From the NCBI GenBank assembly GCA_023653785.1, contig JAMKCH010049292.1, positions 1 through 64,000 on the forward strand: DNA of 64,000 bases. Direction: 5' to 3'. Source of the DNA: Ophioderma brevispina (taxonomy: Eukaryota; Echinodermata; Ophiuroidea; Amphilepidida; Ophiodermatidae). A program made the translations under genes and the position numbers. Positions 11,234-23,955 of this stretch are shown here, in pieces; the stretch's first letter is position 1, and each line of letters begins with the position of its first letter. The notes under the pieces are model-generated. The model made no database searches and had not been told where the DNA came from. It saw only the letters and a list, made by a program, of their open reading frames with translations.

Positions 11234-11639
11234 TTGTCTGGTCATCTTAAATTAAGAAACTTTCATTTAATTCACATGTGTCACTTCAGTGTATACTTTC
11301 AAATTCAATGCTAAAGATGGTTACCCCATTATGCCCATAGGCTGTGTAGACCTAAACACGTTTTTCACCAGAAATGTGCAATGGAAAGTAAAACTTTGCT
11401 CGAAATGTATACAATTTAACAATTTTTCTTAATTTTAATCTTTGGAACCTGGCAAACACGCTGATGCAGAAATCATCTAAATTTTGATTCCTTTGAAAAT
11501 TTGACCCCTCTTTTCTACCAATGGTGATTTTGGGTTATATTATTCTTTGACTGTTTCTAAGAATAATTTGTTTTGTTACAATTAGTGGTGGGTTAAGCCT
11601 GATTTTTTTTATTAATTTTGCGAGCCTATAAATTGTTCA

Positions 11640-12421
11640 ATCATAATCCCTAACGTCCAAAAATGCCTGTAAGGTGAGTTGGTGATCGTACGGATAGCCC
11701 ATTTCTGAGTGGTGTTGAGTTGATTTCGTCGTGATTGGAAGTTTGAGGCCCATATGATATTGCAGTATTAAGGTGTGGAAAAACGATTGTGTTGTATGTT
11801 TTAATGGGTGGGAGGTGGTGCCTTGCTCTGTAGACGGTACCTGTTGCGTGTGAGGTTTTGGTAATGATGGAGTTGATGTGCTGGTCCCATGTTGGTTTAT
11901 CATCAATGGTGATAAACTGATAAACAAAGTTAATAGTATGAATTTGTGAAATGGGCTGTTTATCAATGGTGACTGTATAGTTGTGACTATGAGTTGAGAA
12001 TAGCATGTAATTAGTTTTGATATGTTAAGAGACAGATTAATAGCACGGAACCAGTCAGGGATTTTTGTGAGTTCATGGTTTATGTTTCGAAAAAGCGAGT
12101 TTAAGTTTGAGCCTGAAAGGAAGATGTTAGTGTCATCTGCAAATAGGATAAGTTTGAGTGTGTTAAATATGTTTGTAATATCATTCATGTACATGATGAC
12201 GACCCAGTATGGAGCCCTGTGGAACTCCCGCTGTAATTTCGGCGGAGGGTGATTGTGTTGAGTGGGCATAAGCAGACTGTGTGCGGTCTATGAACTTCTG
12301 AACTAGTCCAAGGCAACACCACGAACACCAATCAATCAATTAATCAATAGTGTTGAAGCTTATATTAAGGAGAATATTGTGATCTATTGTGTCGAATGCC
12401 TTGGAGAGGTCCAGAAAGATT
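11640..12421 (-). pseudogene. Non-LTR retrotransposon reverse transcriptase, broken
   Basis: The minus strand encodes, in shifting frames, the ordered motifs of a LINE reverse transcriptase: LDLSKAFDTIDHNIL (about 12410-12365), then TQSPSAEITAGVPQGSILG (about 12250-12195), the catalytic box LILFADDTNIF (about 12145), and the thumb-side pattern WFRAINLSLNISK and QHINSIITKT...YRARHHL. At least three frame changes and an inserted AATC-rich stretch near 12329-12350 break it. No endonuclease domain is present upstream: the match stops at 12421, where an unrelated repeat starts. The motif spelling fits the CR1/Jockey-type group; clade not resolved. It is a 5'-truncated dead copy. Confidence 0.85.
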
Positions 12422-12651
12422 CACACTTGGGCACAAATTCAGACATTGCATTTTGCAACAAGTTACACTGAAATTTCATAAAACCAATTCTTAATTCTTT
12501 AACCGATTTCTTAGTTTTTAACCGGAAGTTAAAACTTCTTCAATTTGTTAGGTTTTGAGCTGAAATTACACGAAGGGGCACGCTTGGGGACAAATTCAGA
12601 CATTACATTTTGTTACAAGGTACACTGGACTTTCATACCACCAATTCTTAA
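12422..12651. repeat. Two-copy direct repeat, 157-bp period
   Basis: Segments 12422-12494 and 12579-12651 share CAAATTCAGACATT, CACTGRAMTTTCATA and CCAATTCTTAA in the same order. The first copy abuts the truncated LINE. Confidence 0.8.
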
Positions 12652-13140
12652 GAGTCGGAAATGTTCGGAACATTTTCAAATCATTTTCACAAGATGTTAA
12701 CAATTACGGGTCACAATATCACCAAAAATGCAAGCTTATTTTCTGCAGTGGTGGCTCTACAAAGAAACAACGGATTTTGATGTAGTTTCGGCATTTTCTG
12801 AAGGAAGGTCTCATCTATTTGGTGGCATCAAATTTCAATAAAACCATGGAAAATGAGTGTACTGCGCGTGTTTCAAAGACCCCAACAGCACTGGGTCACA
12901 ACATCCGGTGAAAGTACAAAATCTTGTGTCACTGCATCGATCGCGGCTAAGAGATATGGTCACAGGCCGTCGCGGTGTATGCACAACAAAACACATCGAT
13001 TGTCTGGCTTTTGTCGCGATGAATGCATGGGTAATTGGTTAAGGTACTTTGTGTCTTTCGCGTTGTAGGTTCTCTTATCGCCCATGTCCATGGTTAAAGT
13101 ATGTATTTTAAGTATTACAACAGAACGACTTTCTGTCGGT
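12652..13140. other. No gene recognised
   Basis: Unique-looking sequence between the direct repeat and the tRNA-like unit. Short frames at 12853-13068 lack motifs. Confidence 0.35.
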
Positions 13141-13217
13141 TCGGATTGCTTGGCGTGCGTTTGTAGGCGATCGCCTTGTAATCGAAAGGTCGTGGGATCA
13201 ATTCCCACTCTAGACAC
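13141..13217 (+). other. tRNA-Thr-like unit (SINE head or pseudogene)
   Basis: A box TTGGCGTGCGTTTG at 13150, anticodon loop CTTGTAA (TGT, Thr), and a perfect T stem GTGGG/CCCAC around ATCAATT. The B box has A for the usual T (GGATCAATTCC) and the anticodon stem pairs poorly, so it is probably not functional. It is followed directly by a T/A-rich tail, as in a SINE. Confidence 0.5.
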
Positions 13218-15204
13218 AACATTTTATTTTAATATTATTTTATTTTAAAGTTAGATATCGCAATGAAAAAAAATTCGGAGGTGGCAATATGATTTCCGGC
13301 GAAAATTAGTGCAAGAAAATTGTTTGACCTAAAAGAATATTGCAAAAGAAACAATTTTTGTGTTATCATACTTCTAATTGTCACAGAGTAATGTGTCAAA
13401 AGTCTAGAAAAATCAACAATGGGAAACATGTAAAAATAGGGGGTAAATTTTGTACAGGTCTAATTGTTTTGAAACCTACACAACTTACTCATCTGGTCAT
13501 GAGGATTGAAAAAGGTATAGTTTCAGGATTATAGGGGTAATTCTTTCAGAGTGCTCCGATTTGACGAAACTAGTCTCAAATTGTTTGTCTGGTCGTATTC
13601 TATAACAGAAAATGCATATTTGCCCTGCATTAAGGACATTTTAGTATGTAATTTAAATGGTAAGCATTAATGACCCCCATAGGATATGTAGACCATTGCT
13701 ACATTTTGACTCATAATTACATGAATAAATGGTGAAATGGGTGCAAGTATTATTCCCTGGTCCTTTGGACTGTATGAAGAATTTTGGACCATTTTGAAAA
13801 CAAACGGAGCATTCTGAAAATGTTTACCCCAGGATGACCTTGAACCTTTATTCCCCTGTAACTATTTCATTTATCATTTCATTCAGAACAACAATCATGA
13901 TACAATCAATATGATATATTATTATAAATTAAAGTACATAAATGTTGTAAGGTTATGTATTTTATATTATAATGACAATAGTACAGTAATATATTATTAT
14001 AATATGAATATAGAATAATATATAAATAACCATATGTAGCTTACAATGTGTGATTATCTGAATGGGGAGAGATCAAAATAAACCCCCGAGGAGCTTTAAT
14101 CTTTGATCCCACCCTTACCAATAATAGATTTAAAAACAAAACGATTTGAGTAATGTGAACAAACATTAAATTACAGGAGATACTTAAAAGACAGGACAGA
14201 CACCGACGAGAACAGGACAACACAAAGCGTTTACGGGAACAAAGATTGACTAAGGGTAAACTAGGTGAGAGCCATTAGACAGGACATTATTTTATTCAAC
14301 TCATTTTCCATGTACCCAGTTTAATGACACTACAATAACGTTATCGAATTATAGCGTTTAAAACACTGGGAGAATTATACGGTAATGCAGAATACGTATG
14401 AAGAACAATAAGCATCCAAATTTAAATCTATAAATTATTAATATACATTATTACGTGAGTTGTAATACCGGTTAAGATTCTGGTCATTTAGTCCAACACA
14501 AACGATTATAGAACGATATAACAACATGTTGAAATAGTAATAATGAGTATGGGGAAGATGTGTGTGGGAAAGGCCCATTAAAGATCAAATGAACTTTAAG
14601 ATTGACCCCAACCAGTAGAAAGTGGGACTTATTGTGGGCCATCAACAGGCGGACAATAAACAAAAACAAGACAGGACAAAAAGGGACAGGGACCGGGGGT
14701 TTACAGGAAGGAGGAAGTGATTGTCAATAATGTGTATAAAATATCAGTATAATAAAACATAACAGTGAGCCTGGCGAGTTTAATGAAGTGCTATATGGGA
14801 AGGGGGAGTGCAGCAGAAGAAGCCAAACGAAATGGGGCCTAAAGAATGTCAATAGGCAAATGTTGGCAGGCTCTACGGTTGTACCGATATTTAAAAATTT
14901 GGATAGTATTATATAAATGTTAAACCGGAGTGAGTAATGGGATGTAATTTTATGCAATGGAAGTTATGGTAGGACTAGCCATGGAAAGTATACAAGCAAG
15001 ATAAGAAATCATGATAGGCATGTGAAGGAGAATTTAACCATGTAATCACAAGTAAGTGCTTTTTATGTGTTTTATTGATGTTTGAGTGCCTTATTCAAGT
15101 TTGTTACATGATGCAGGACTATTCAAATATAACCCACACATAGGGACAAACTATATTTTTTAATCCTTAAGCATGCCAAAATGGTGGTATGATTCAGTAA
15201 CATA
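13218..15204. other. AT-rich gene-free stretch
   Basis: 13440-13570 resembles fragments of the foldback at 2204-3107 (AAAGGTATAGTTTCAGGA, GTGCTCCGATTTG). 13900-14030 is nearly pure A/T with ATTATA repeats. Two short GGACAGG-rich patches lie near 14190 and 14670. No gene is visible. Confidence 0.5.
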
Positions 15205-15422
15205 AGGTTCGTTCCGGTTCTTTCATACTACACTGCAACGTACGTTGCGATAAGTTGCAATGCTCGAAGTCGGTCTCTGTCCAGTGTACTGCATGGCGGT
15301 ACTGCAACCGAGCTGTTAAAATTCATTTTAACTGCAGCTGCAGCAGGTTTACGTTGAGTTGCTGCAGAAAGTGATCGAATATCAGCACTTGCACAGGTGG
15401 CAGCGAGGTATGGAACGAACCT
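15205..15422 (+). mobile_element. AGGTTCGTTC MITE, copy A
   Basis: Ends AGGTTCGTTC... and ...GAACGAACCT are inverted repeats. The interior has short palindromes (GCAACGTACGTTGC, CTGCAGCTGCAG) and the conserved block GTCTCTGTCCAGTRTACTGC. Other copies are at 16806-17012 (opposite orientation), 45507-45693 (same orientation) and 47420-47593 (opposite). Non-coding. Confidence 0.85.
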
Positions 15423-16805
15423 CTATACCCACTGATATTCTCCGGGTAAAACTTTCCCCCCGTAAATTCATGTTCCCCGCTACTAATATTTCTAGATTTG
15501 TATTTTATCTTCCGTCAGTTCTAGTTATAGCAACACCAAAGTAGTTTCTGTTGCATTAGTCTGAGGTCAAGCCAATTTATTTTCTTGCACCTAAAAAAAC
15601 TCACAGTGATGAGTGATGGCTGGGCAGTTCTCCCCCTAAAGGTAGACGTTTTATATAGCAGTACATTGATGCAAATGAGTAGTGCCATTCATTCCGTCAA
15701 GCACTACGCAAAACGTCACACAGCGCAAGACGGAATTCAATTGTAATACCCCCTTTGCATCCAATTATATGAAAGTCTACCTGCTGGAGGGTGGATATGC
15801 ATTACATTAAACAAGCGAAAATGTGATCACGGTGGGATTTGATAACAAAAGGCCGGAAACGTGTATGTCTTTGAAACTAGTGTAGTGTGTTGTAGATCCT
15901 TCTCTCCTACGTCCATGGTTTACTCTATCTGTTTTTAAGAAAGCGAAGACCACGGGAAATGTACAACCTTACATTTACGGCATTACAGAATTGAGTTCTC
16001 ATTATGTCTAGATGATCCTGATTTTCAAAGATTTGTATGGAGGGAATGTCGACATAGAGAGTGTGTTCGTATATGCGTATTCCATGGAAGACTCTTTTCA
16101 ATACGAATATTAAAGCCTCATCTATTTGGAATAATCATCCAAGCAAAACACAATTTCGTATCAACTGAAAAGCTTTTCCCGGGAATACGCATTCGCCATG
16201 GGGCAATAGCAAGGTCGTTTGCCGATGCATCGGCAAGCTCATGCCAATGACCCTTTTCAGCAATTTCACAGAATGTCGACTGACCGTCAACAAGATATTC
16301 AATTGGTTGGTGGTGGTAGTTTTGGTTGTATGTAACCTCTTCGGAGACATTAACTTGGTCTTGGTAGAATACACTCCAACGCCTAGTGGGCAAAAAAAAC
16401 GGTTCACGGTGACCGTGTGTGGGGTGTGTGAAGTGAAGCTATTTAGTCCAGATGATCTTCAAGATGCTTTTTATGCAAGCAACTTCCGCAAGGAGAACAC
16501 TTGTTTGACTCCCCTGGGCATTAGGGAAGAACAGAAACTACTTGCATTGTCACTGACGAGTGTCCCAGTTTAGAGAAGATATAACTCATAAAAACAAGGA
16601 CTACCCCTCGGGTGTGCAATTGGAAAATGGCATCAAAGGAAAAGCAAGCTGTCCATAACAGGTAAATACTATCTGTAGAGCTTGTGCATCTTTGTTGATG
16701 TTTGCTTGCAGCAGCCTAAGACAACACGGTAAGATTTGTATGAAAAATAAGACCATTTCAACAGTCTGAGAGTATTATAATGTGCTGCACATGGTGATCA
16801 TATAA
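15423..16805. other. Segment between two inverted MITEs; no gene named
   Basis: This 1.38-kb stretch is bounded by oppositely oriented copies of the same MITE. Frames open on both strands around 16118-16573 (minus 91 codons, plus 110 codons). Neither has a recognised domain, and overlap on both strands argues against calling either. Confidence 0.35.
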
Positions 16806-17012
16806 AGGTTCGTTCATACCTCGCTGCAATGGCAGCGCAGTGGCGATAATCGCGCACTGATGCAGGCAACTCAACGTAACATGCTGCAGCTGCAGTTAAC
16901 AATAAATTAATTCGGTTGCAGTACCGCAATGACGTATTTACTGGACAGAGACCGTATTCGAGCACTGCAACTTATCGCAACGTACGTTGCAGTGTAGTAT
17001 ATGAACGAACCT
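16806..17012 (-). mobile_element. AGGTTCGTTC MITE, copy B (inverted)
   Basis: Perfect termini AGGTTCGTTCATAC and ATATGAACGAACCT. It is the reverse complement of copy A across the whole element, including GCAACGTACGTTGC and GGACAGAGACC. Its flanks give no clear target duplication. Confidence 0.88.
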
Positions 17013-18475
17013 TATTCCTACGTGTTTTAGCGCAAAATTGGATTTCGCCCTTATTTCTGTGAAACTGCCCAATTTTGCCGACTCGCGGAATTTGATGATC
17101 ATGTGACGCCATATTAGGTATGTTGGACTTATTTTCGGTATCAATTTGGAAGAGGGGCCATTAGATATCCACTGGTATCAAAATCTACGCATCGGTTCAC
17201 CCCCCCTCCTTGGGTACATCGTGTTACAAAAAGGGCTGGTTGAGACGAGGGTTAAGTGCTAACTCCTTTCGTTTATAGTTTTTAATTCTACCCACCTTTT
17301 CACGGTGGTGACTCTTTGACTCTCCATGGTGCAGAGCTGTGCTTGTTATTAAGGGTTCTGTTGTTCTTTGAGTTTCGCGTTGTCTGCTGATTGTAGTGAT
17401 ACCGTCCCATGTTGCATGGTTTATACGGGTTTTTTGATCTTCCACCATCACACACATCGCTGTTTGTTAGAAGAGCCGCAACCCCATCTTGCCGATTAAT
17501 GGTTTGAAGACGACTGATTATGCTGAAAAATGTGCGCGAATGGGTAAAGAAACCAGAATTGCTAGATAATAGTAAATAAGCTAGTATGTTTTGAGACAGC
17601 AGAAGAAAACGAAATTAAACGTGCCCCATCACTCAAGCTGGCTGTAAGACTAGTAATAGTTATGGTTTTTCGTTGACTGTTTTATATCGATAATATTTGA
17701 TAAAACATCAAAACAGTTCCATGGGAGGTATAAAAACAAAACATAAGATTGTTTGCACGCCTTTATGTATAACTTACATGGGGTCCGTAGCGTCTGTTGC
17801 AGATAAAAACAGTTTTAATCATAAATGATTTTTAGACTTTGAAATGTCACTAACTACAATTTTAACGAGCAAGTTCCGCTTTCGCAGTCCCCACAGCCAC
17901 AGTGACACGAGAGAACTTGTGTGTAGTGAATACGTGTGAGTGGGTGTCTGTATGTGCTTTTCTTTTTATAACAATCAATGCTACTTCCTCGGGCAGTTGC
18001 TCCTTGGTCTTGTACCTTTCCACCTATACATTAATTCCAAGGATTAAAAGCTATAATAAGATTTCTTTCTCTTTTTCTCTTTCTTCCCTTCCTTCCCTCT
18101 TTCCCTTTCTCCTTCCTCCTTCCTTCCTTACCGTCTTTCTTACCTCTTTCTTCTCTTTCTTCCTTCCTTCCTTCCCTCCCTCCCTCCTTCGTCTTTTTAA
18201 TAACTTCGGATGGCATATAAATTGTTTAAGAGAGCGAAACGTGTTTTTCAGGATTGTTGTGGAAAAAAACAGATAGTTAGTTTTAAAAAAAATCACTGAC
18301 GCTCATTTAAGTTCAAGATCTCAACACGTTTCAGCAAAAATGTCAAAGTACCAGCTCTTTGCTTTTTAAATTTCCTTGGTAACAACTCGTTTTTATTGGG
18401 GGGGGGCTTCGTGAAAGTCTCTTTTTGGAGCAATCCTGAGAGATACGTTGTCCAGCCGTTCAAGAAGACATTAAA
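17013..18475. other. No gene recognised; C/T microsatellite
   Basis: Contains a polypyrimidine tract at about 18060-18192 (TTCC and CTTT repeats). The Arg/Glu/Lys-rich frame on the other strand of that tract is an artefact. Confidence 0.5.
18060..18192. repeat. Polypyrimidine (TTCC/CTTT) microsatellite
   Basis: About 130 bases are almost all C and T with TTCC, TCCC and CTTT units. Confidence 0.9.
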
Positions 18476-19227
18476 GCAATAATGGCACATTTTTTGAAGA
18501 GCGCTCCCAATTTTGTCAAAGTTGATATTTTGGCACAGTTACGTTTAGTTGGTAATTGTCTAGAACTATACTGCGAACGAGAATGCTAAGAAATGCGTAT
18601 TTATCATAAATAAGCGATTTTGAAATTAGAATGGGGATCCCAGATTGGACCTTAACGGCATGCTGTAAATGCTACGTTTTATGTCCGTCCATGATGAAAT
18701 AGTGCCACCTCGAGAAGATAACCTCTAACTTGACTTGCCTGAACCAATAAAACAACTAATGGATTAGCGTAGACACGTACATGGCGCTATTTCCCGGTGT
18801 CATAACTACCGTTTCCGCGTGACTGAGTGTCCTACCACCCATCTGTCTTTGTGTTCGCAATCGCCATTGAGTGGCTGTTAGCATCGGTTTGTTTCACACT
18901 GTACCCAAATGGCCCTCGTATACAGAGGTCACGGTTAATTCCTTACATGTTGTCATGTTAGCTAGGACACTCTTCATGGGGGACACTCAATTTCTTGACA
19001 CCGCTATGTTACATTGAGACCGTTTCCATCAGCCGTTGAATTATGATCGGGATCCCCTGATTAATAATTATTCTAATTAGCAAAAATCCTTCCGTTTGTG
19101 ACCATAGACATTTTGCCGAGCTATCCATTCCCCGGTATACTTTACTAGCCAGTTACCATGCACCGTGTAAAAATCTCAATTTAAAAAAAAAATTGGGGCG
19201 CTCTTCAAAAAATGTGCTAATATTTGC
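18476..19227. mobile_element. 752-bp TIR element
   Basis: The left end GGCACATTTTTTGAAGAGCG (18484) is the reverse complement of the right end CGCTCTTCAAAAAATGTGCT (19200), with matching sequence a further 8-10 bases on both sides. An inverted partial copy of its left half lies at 34022-34325 (shared: GACACGTACATGGCGCTAT, CAACTAATGGAT, ATGATGAAATAGTRCCACCT). Its right end is also in the duplicated block at 20704-22031. Non-coding. Confidence 0.7.
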
Positions 19228-20430
19228 TTTTAAATAAGCTAAACCTTGGCTTTCTTTTGTTCCATTGATTAATGTCCCCTTTGATGCCTTACTACCACCC
19301 ACCAAATCCCTTGTTAGTTTAGAATATAACGATAAACAACATGTTTGATAGTCAATTTCACAACACAAGTCTGCCAGTCAAAAAATGAACTCTCTTAGGA
19401 CCACAAAACGGCGGAATTCATTTATTTCCAAGTAAGCAATTAGCCATGGGATCAAAGGAATTATGTTACTTTTGATTACATACTTCGCCCCCCCCCCTCT
19501 GTAACTATTTTATCCACTCTAAATACTAATAAAATATTAAATATATAATTTATAATTACCATTATTGAGAGGCAATTGTAAAGTTGCACATTTTCTGAAA
19601 TGAATAAAAGCCATCTCAATTTCTTTTCTGAATATCGGACCAGGGACATACACAATGGCACATGACTAAAGCAAATAATGGGTTATTGATAAGGAAATCC
19701 CCGGTAGGACGATCAAAAGCACTTCGGATCCCTTTTTTTTTTGGAACTGCAGAGCAATTGTTCCTGTCCGTGCAGGGTAGCCACAATTTGCGCATCCACT
19801 TATCTGCTCCCAGTTGAATTCAGTAGCCTTGACGAAATTAAAGTGGCACGTGATTACTGCATGTAACTTTATTCCGTCAAGGCTTGCTGAATTACAACTG
19901 GGAGCAGATTAAAGTGGGTGCGCAAATTGTGGTACCGTTCCCAGGCAGTTGAAGGACTTGTGCCGATACTCAACGGTGCGTCACGTAAATCATCAGAGGG
20001 CAGCGTGGTGGGGGAGAATGTGATGTGTTAGCAAGACTGTGTGTAGCAGAGTTATAGTGTTCGCCGGATTCCGATCGATATTATTCCTATTTGCGATATC
20101 TCGACAGTTGCGCCAAACAGAGTCGTGTTGGGATACTGTAGGGAGAATTATATGGGCGTACACCACTAAATAAACGCTCAATTAAAATACTCATACCACA
20201 TGCGCGCTCTCTCTGATTTGCACCCCGAGTGACAATATTTGGAAGGTTTGAATCGATTTCCTTAATAGACTACAACCTGAAACTTTCAAAACAAGTTGCA
20301 ATTTTTGAATAATTCTAGTACAGATTTTAGGAAAATGCATATGAACAGCGCCATAACTATTTTGAGCCGACTGCACGCCTCATAGTCTCTTCCGACCAAG
20401 GCCGGAAGTCGAGGCTAGTTTCTGCACAGA
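19103..20430. repeat. Tandem duplication, left copy (1.33 kb)
   Basis: Matches 20704-22031 end to end, from CATAGACA.TTTGCCGAGC to CTAGTTTCTGCACAGA. Differences are mainly scattered one-base indels, many in homopolymers, plus a few substitutions. It includes the right end of the 18476-19227 element, a block shared with the long-TIR family (19590-19640) and a hairpin at 19771-19948. Confidence 0.9.
19771..19948. repeat. ~178-bp palindrome, copy 1
   Basis: The left arm (CCACAATTTGCGCATCCACT, TGCTCCCAGTTGAATTCAG, CCTTGACG) and right arm (CGTCAAGG, CTGGGAGCAGATTAAAGTGG, GCGCAAATTGTGG) are reverse complements with a loop of about 20 bases. A second copy is at 21375-21550 in the duplicated block. 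Confidence 0.85.
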
Positions 20431-20703
20431 ATCGAATTGAAAAGTTTTTGTGATAATCTCAGCGATTGATCAAGTTATATCTTCACTTTGATTATACTGT
20501 ACCACCCTCACTGGAAAACCGGTCCCCAAAGGACTTCAAAATATTTCACACCAGTTTTTTTTTACCGCAACTAGCTACCATTACACCAAACGTAGAGTGA
20601 TTTGTGTTGTGCGCCCTCGAAATGACTTATCCCCCTGCCCGTATTCAATTGGTATTTGTTAATCAGAAGCTCGTAGCCCTTCAATGCACACGTCTATACA
20701 CAT

Positions 20704-22031
20704 CATAGACAATTTGCCGAGCTATCCATTCCCCGGTATACTTTACTAGCCAGTCACCGATGCACCGTGTAAAAATCTCAATTTAAAAAAAAAATTGGGG
20801 CGCTCTTCAAAAAATGTGCTAATATATTCTTTAAGTTCTACCTTGGCTGTATTTTCGTTTCCATTGAGTAATGGTTCCTTTGATGCCTTACTACCACCCA
20901 CCAAATCCCTTGTTAGTTTAGAATATAACGATAAACAACATGTTTGATAGTCAATTTCAGCAACACAGTCTGCAGTCAAACAATGAACTCTCTTAGACCA
21001 CAAAACGGCCGGAAATTCATTATTTCCAGTAATCAATTAGCCATGGGATCAAAGGAATTATTGTTACTTTTGATTACATACTTCGCAAGAAGTAAACCCC
21101 TTTTCCACTCGAATACTAATAAATATGTAATACTATAAATCTTATAATTACCATTTATTGAGTATGGCATTGTAAGTTGCACATTTTTATTGAAAATGAA
21201 TAAAATGCCATCTCAATTTCTTTTCTGAATATCAGTTGACCAAGGGTCAATACACAATGTACATGACTCAAGCAAATAATGGCGCTATTGATAAGTAAAA
21301 CCACCTGGTAGTATCGATCAAAGCACTTCGGATTCCCTTTTGTATTTGGAATGCAGAGCCATTGTTAACTGGTGCTGCAGGTCATCCACAATTTGCGCAT
21401 CCACTTTTCTGCACCCAGGTAATTCAGCAGCCTTGACGAATAAAGTGCACGTGATAACTGTCATGTACTTTATTCAGCTCAAGGCTCCTGAATTCAACTG
21501 GGAGCAGATTAAAGTGGGGTGCGCACATTGTGGCTACCCGTCCATGCAGTTGAAACGGACTTGTGCCGAATCTCCGGTGCGTCACGTAATCATCAGAGGG
21601 CGAGTGTGGTGGGGGAGAATGTGATGTGTTAGCACGCTGGTGTAGCAACAGATTATAGTGTTTCCCCGGATTCCGACGATATGCTCCTATAATTGCGGAT
21701 ATCGATACATTTCGCGCCAACAGAGTCGTGCTTGGAATATGTAGGGAGAATTATATGGGCGTACACCACTAAATACACTCTCCATTGAAATACTCATACC
21801 ACATCGCGCTCTCCGATTTGCACCCCGCTTGACATATTTTGAATGTTTTGAATCGATTTCCTTATAGATCACACTGCAAACTTTCAAACAGTGTGGCACT
21901 ATTTTGATATAACTCTAGTATAGATTTTAAGAAAACGGCATATGAACAGTGCCATCACTATTTTGAGCGACCTGCACGCCTCATAGTCTCTCCGACCAAG
22001 GCCGGAAGTCGAGGGCCTAGTTTCTGCACAG
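20704..22031. repeat. Tandem duplication, right copy (1.33 kb)
   Basis: Same length as the left copy within a few bases; only 273 bases separate them. The pattern of one-base differences resembles either two haplotypes placed in tandem or an older duplication. Confidence 0.9.
21375..21550. repeat. ~176-bp palindrome, copy 2
   Basis: Equivalent to 19771-19948: arms around CACAATTTGCGCATCCACTT and AGCAGATTAAAGTGGGGTGC. Confidence 0.85.
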
Positions 22032-23439
22032 ACATATTGTCTTCTCATATTAACATTTTCACCATCACCATACATAATATAACTCTTTAAAAGTGGTCAA
22101 CCTCACAACTTTCTAACCCACATTTCCTAGCACCATTTTTATTATACTATCCAAACAGCTGACCATTTTACCCCAATTTGCATCGATGTTTTTGGTGATC
22201 TGTGCTTCTACATGAGGGAGAAACTATAATTATTTACAACATTGAACCATATTGGGTTACCCACTTTACATGTAAAGACAAAGAACTTGATGGGTATGCA
22301 TGATGTACATGAAAAAATGTCACCTTACATCATTTACAAACCCATAGATGCTATTCAGGCCCACTCAAAACCCTGAAATTGATTAACCCTTGTGTATGAA
22401 ACTGTCCTAAAAGCCCTAAACTAGGCTTAAATTATGTAAAAAACAAAATCTAAAATGGTCCCCACAACTGGGTTATCACATTTATTGAATCATGCAAATA
22501 GCTTTTAATATTCATAACCTGTCCATACAAATACAGCACATACCTCATCACTTTCTATACGGTTCCACGTTTCAAGTTCATTGACTATTATTCCGATGTA
22601 GTCATGTGATTAATGAATTTTCCTTCTGCCCATGTAAAATCCATCTGCATGAATTACATAGGCCTTCCACAACATGTGGGAGCCAAAAATGAGGAAATTT
22701 AGCACAAAAAAACCCATGAATTCAGTGTTTTTTCTCTGAAAAGTGTAACTCTCAAACCACCGATAAGCTGTAAAGGAAACAATTCTTTTTTCAGCCTCAA
22801 CCTTCCTACTGCCATCCAGAAATATAACCACTCTACCCAGATTTTAACCAGAATTCGGGTTTCAACTTTCCTGTCAATTATGCCTGCACTTATTTCACAT
22901 TTCGTTGAAAACATGCATTGGGAAATTCATAGGAAACCTAATCCTACATAGCATGTATGTATGCACTCATATCTGAAATAAAAGACACAAATTTGTTTCC
23001 AGCAATAGTTCAACTCAAAAATAAAAACAAAATAACCACATCTACAAATGGTGCCTAGTCATTTACTTGTATGATGTTTCCGCAGATTTTTTATGTGACT
23101 TGAAGAGTGTTTATCAATGTACTATGATTTTTTCTGTCCAAAAATTTGTAACATTAACAACAGAATCAAATTCAAAACAACTAGTTAGTAATTCTAAGTT
23201 TAATCCGGTTTTGTCCCACTAATGAGTTTGCCGAAATGTACCGATCACACTCACAGCAATCCTGCCACCATAATCCTATATTGTTGATATAGTTTTCTAT
23301 GACAAAAGTTGCACATACAAAAATCATCAATGTAAATGGTATACTCCCCTTAAAGGTCCATGCCCAATCGTAAACAGCCTCATCCCCAGGAACTCATATT
23401 TACCAGAGTGTCAAAATGAGGTTGTCTGAAGAAAGCTAC
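22032..23439. other. AT-rich, no feature recognised
   Basis: No repeat partner or splice-bounded frame was noticed. Short frames at 22610-22914 lack motifs. Confidence 0.35.
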
Positions 23440-23659
23440 TACCGTGTTGTTCATATAAACCCCTGCTCAAATAAACGCCCCTACTATTTTGGATAAAATG
23501 AGTTAGCTTACCTAAATCACATGATTTATGCCCAGATGTCGTAACCTGATCATACTCTCTGTTTGTGCACATTGTAAATAGTTTCCATTTTTGATTGCAA
23601 TAAACGCCCTCCCTTTTGAAAATGCCACCCCCGGGGCGTTTATTAGGAACAATACGGTA
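23440..23659. mobile_element. TA-flanked MITE (Tc1/mariner-like)
   Basis: The left end TACCGTGTTGTTC and right end GAACAATACGGTA are inverted repeats, so TA dinucleotides bound the element, as expected for a mariner-type insertion. Subterminal AATAAACGCCCC and GGGGCGTTTATTA also pair. 220 bp, non-coding. Confidence 0.8.
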
Positions 23660-23689
23660 TTTTTATGTACCCTGAAATCTTAGGCAAAA

Positions 23690-23955
23690 ATACGTTTGTT
23701 TGATGATGATGAAAAAATCCCCATTTTACAGATTATTTTAAAGTGGGTGCCTGAATCATTGATAACCTCCTCTCCCCTTTTTCTCCATCAATTGAGATAT
23801 TGGTATCAGAACCGTACACATTTTTATCATTATCCGCAGTGAAATTTTAGGCCAAAGAAAAAAAAAATGTTATGAACAAAATGTCTTCATATTGGATCCC
23901 ATTTTTAACACATGCTGTCCGATGGCCAATTTAGTGCACATATTTTGCTTATCCA
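23690..23955 (+). repeat. Dispersed repeat, copy 1
   Basis: Shares with 41600-41815 the ordered blocks TTTCTCCATCAA, GTGAAATTTTAGGCC, AAAATGTCT and AATTTAGTGCACATAT. Same orientation in both places. Family unknown. Confidence 0.65.

Noticed and set aside
16118..16573. Overlapping frames on both strands between the two MITEs
   Set aside because: Neither shows a motif, and both strands being open suggests composition rather than coding.
18031..18296. Lys/Glu/Arg-rich frames
   Set aside because: Translation of the TTCC/CTTT microsatellite.
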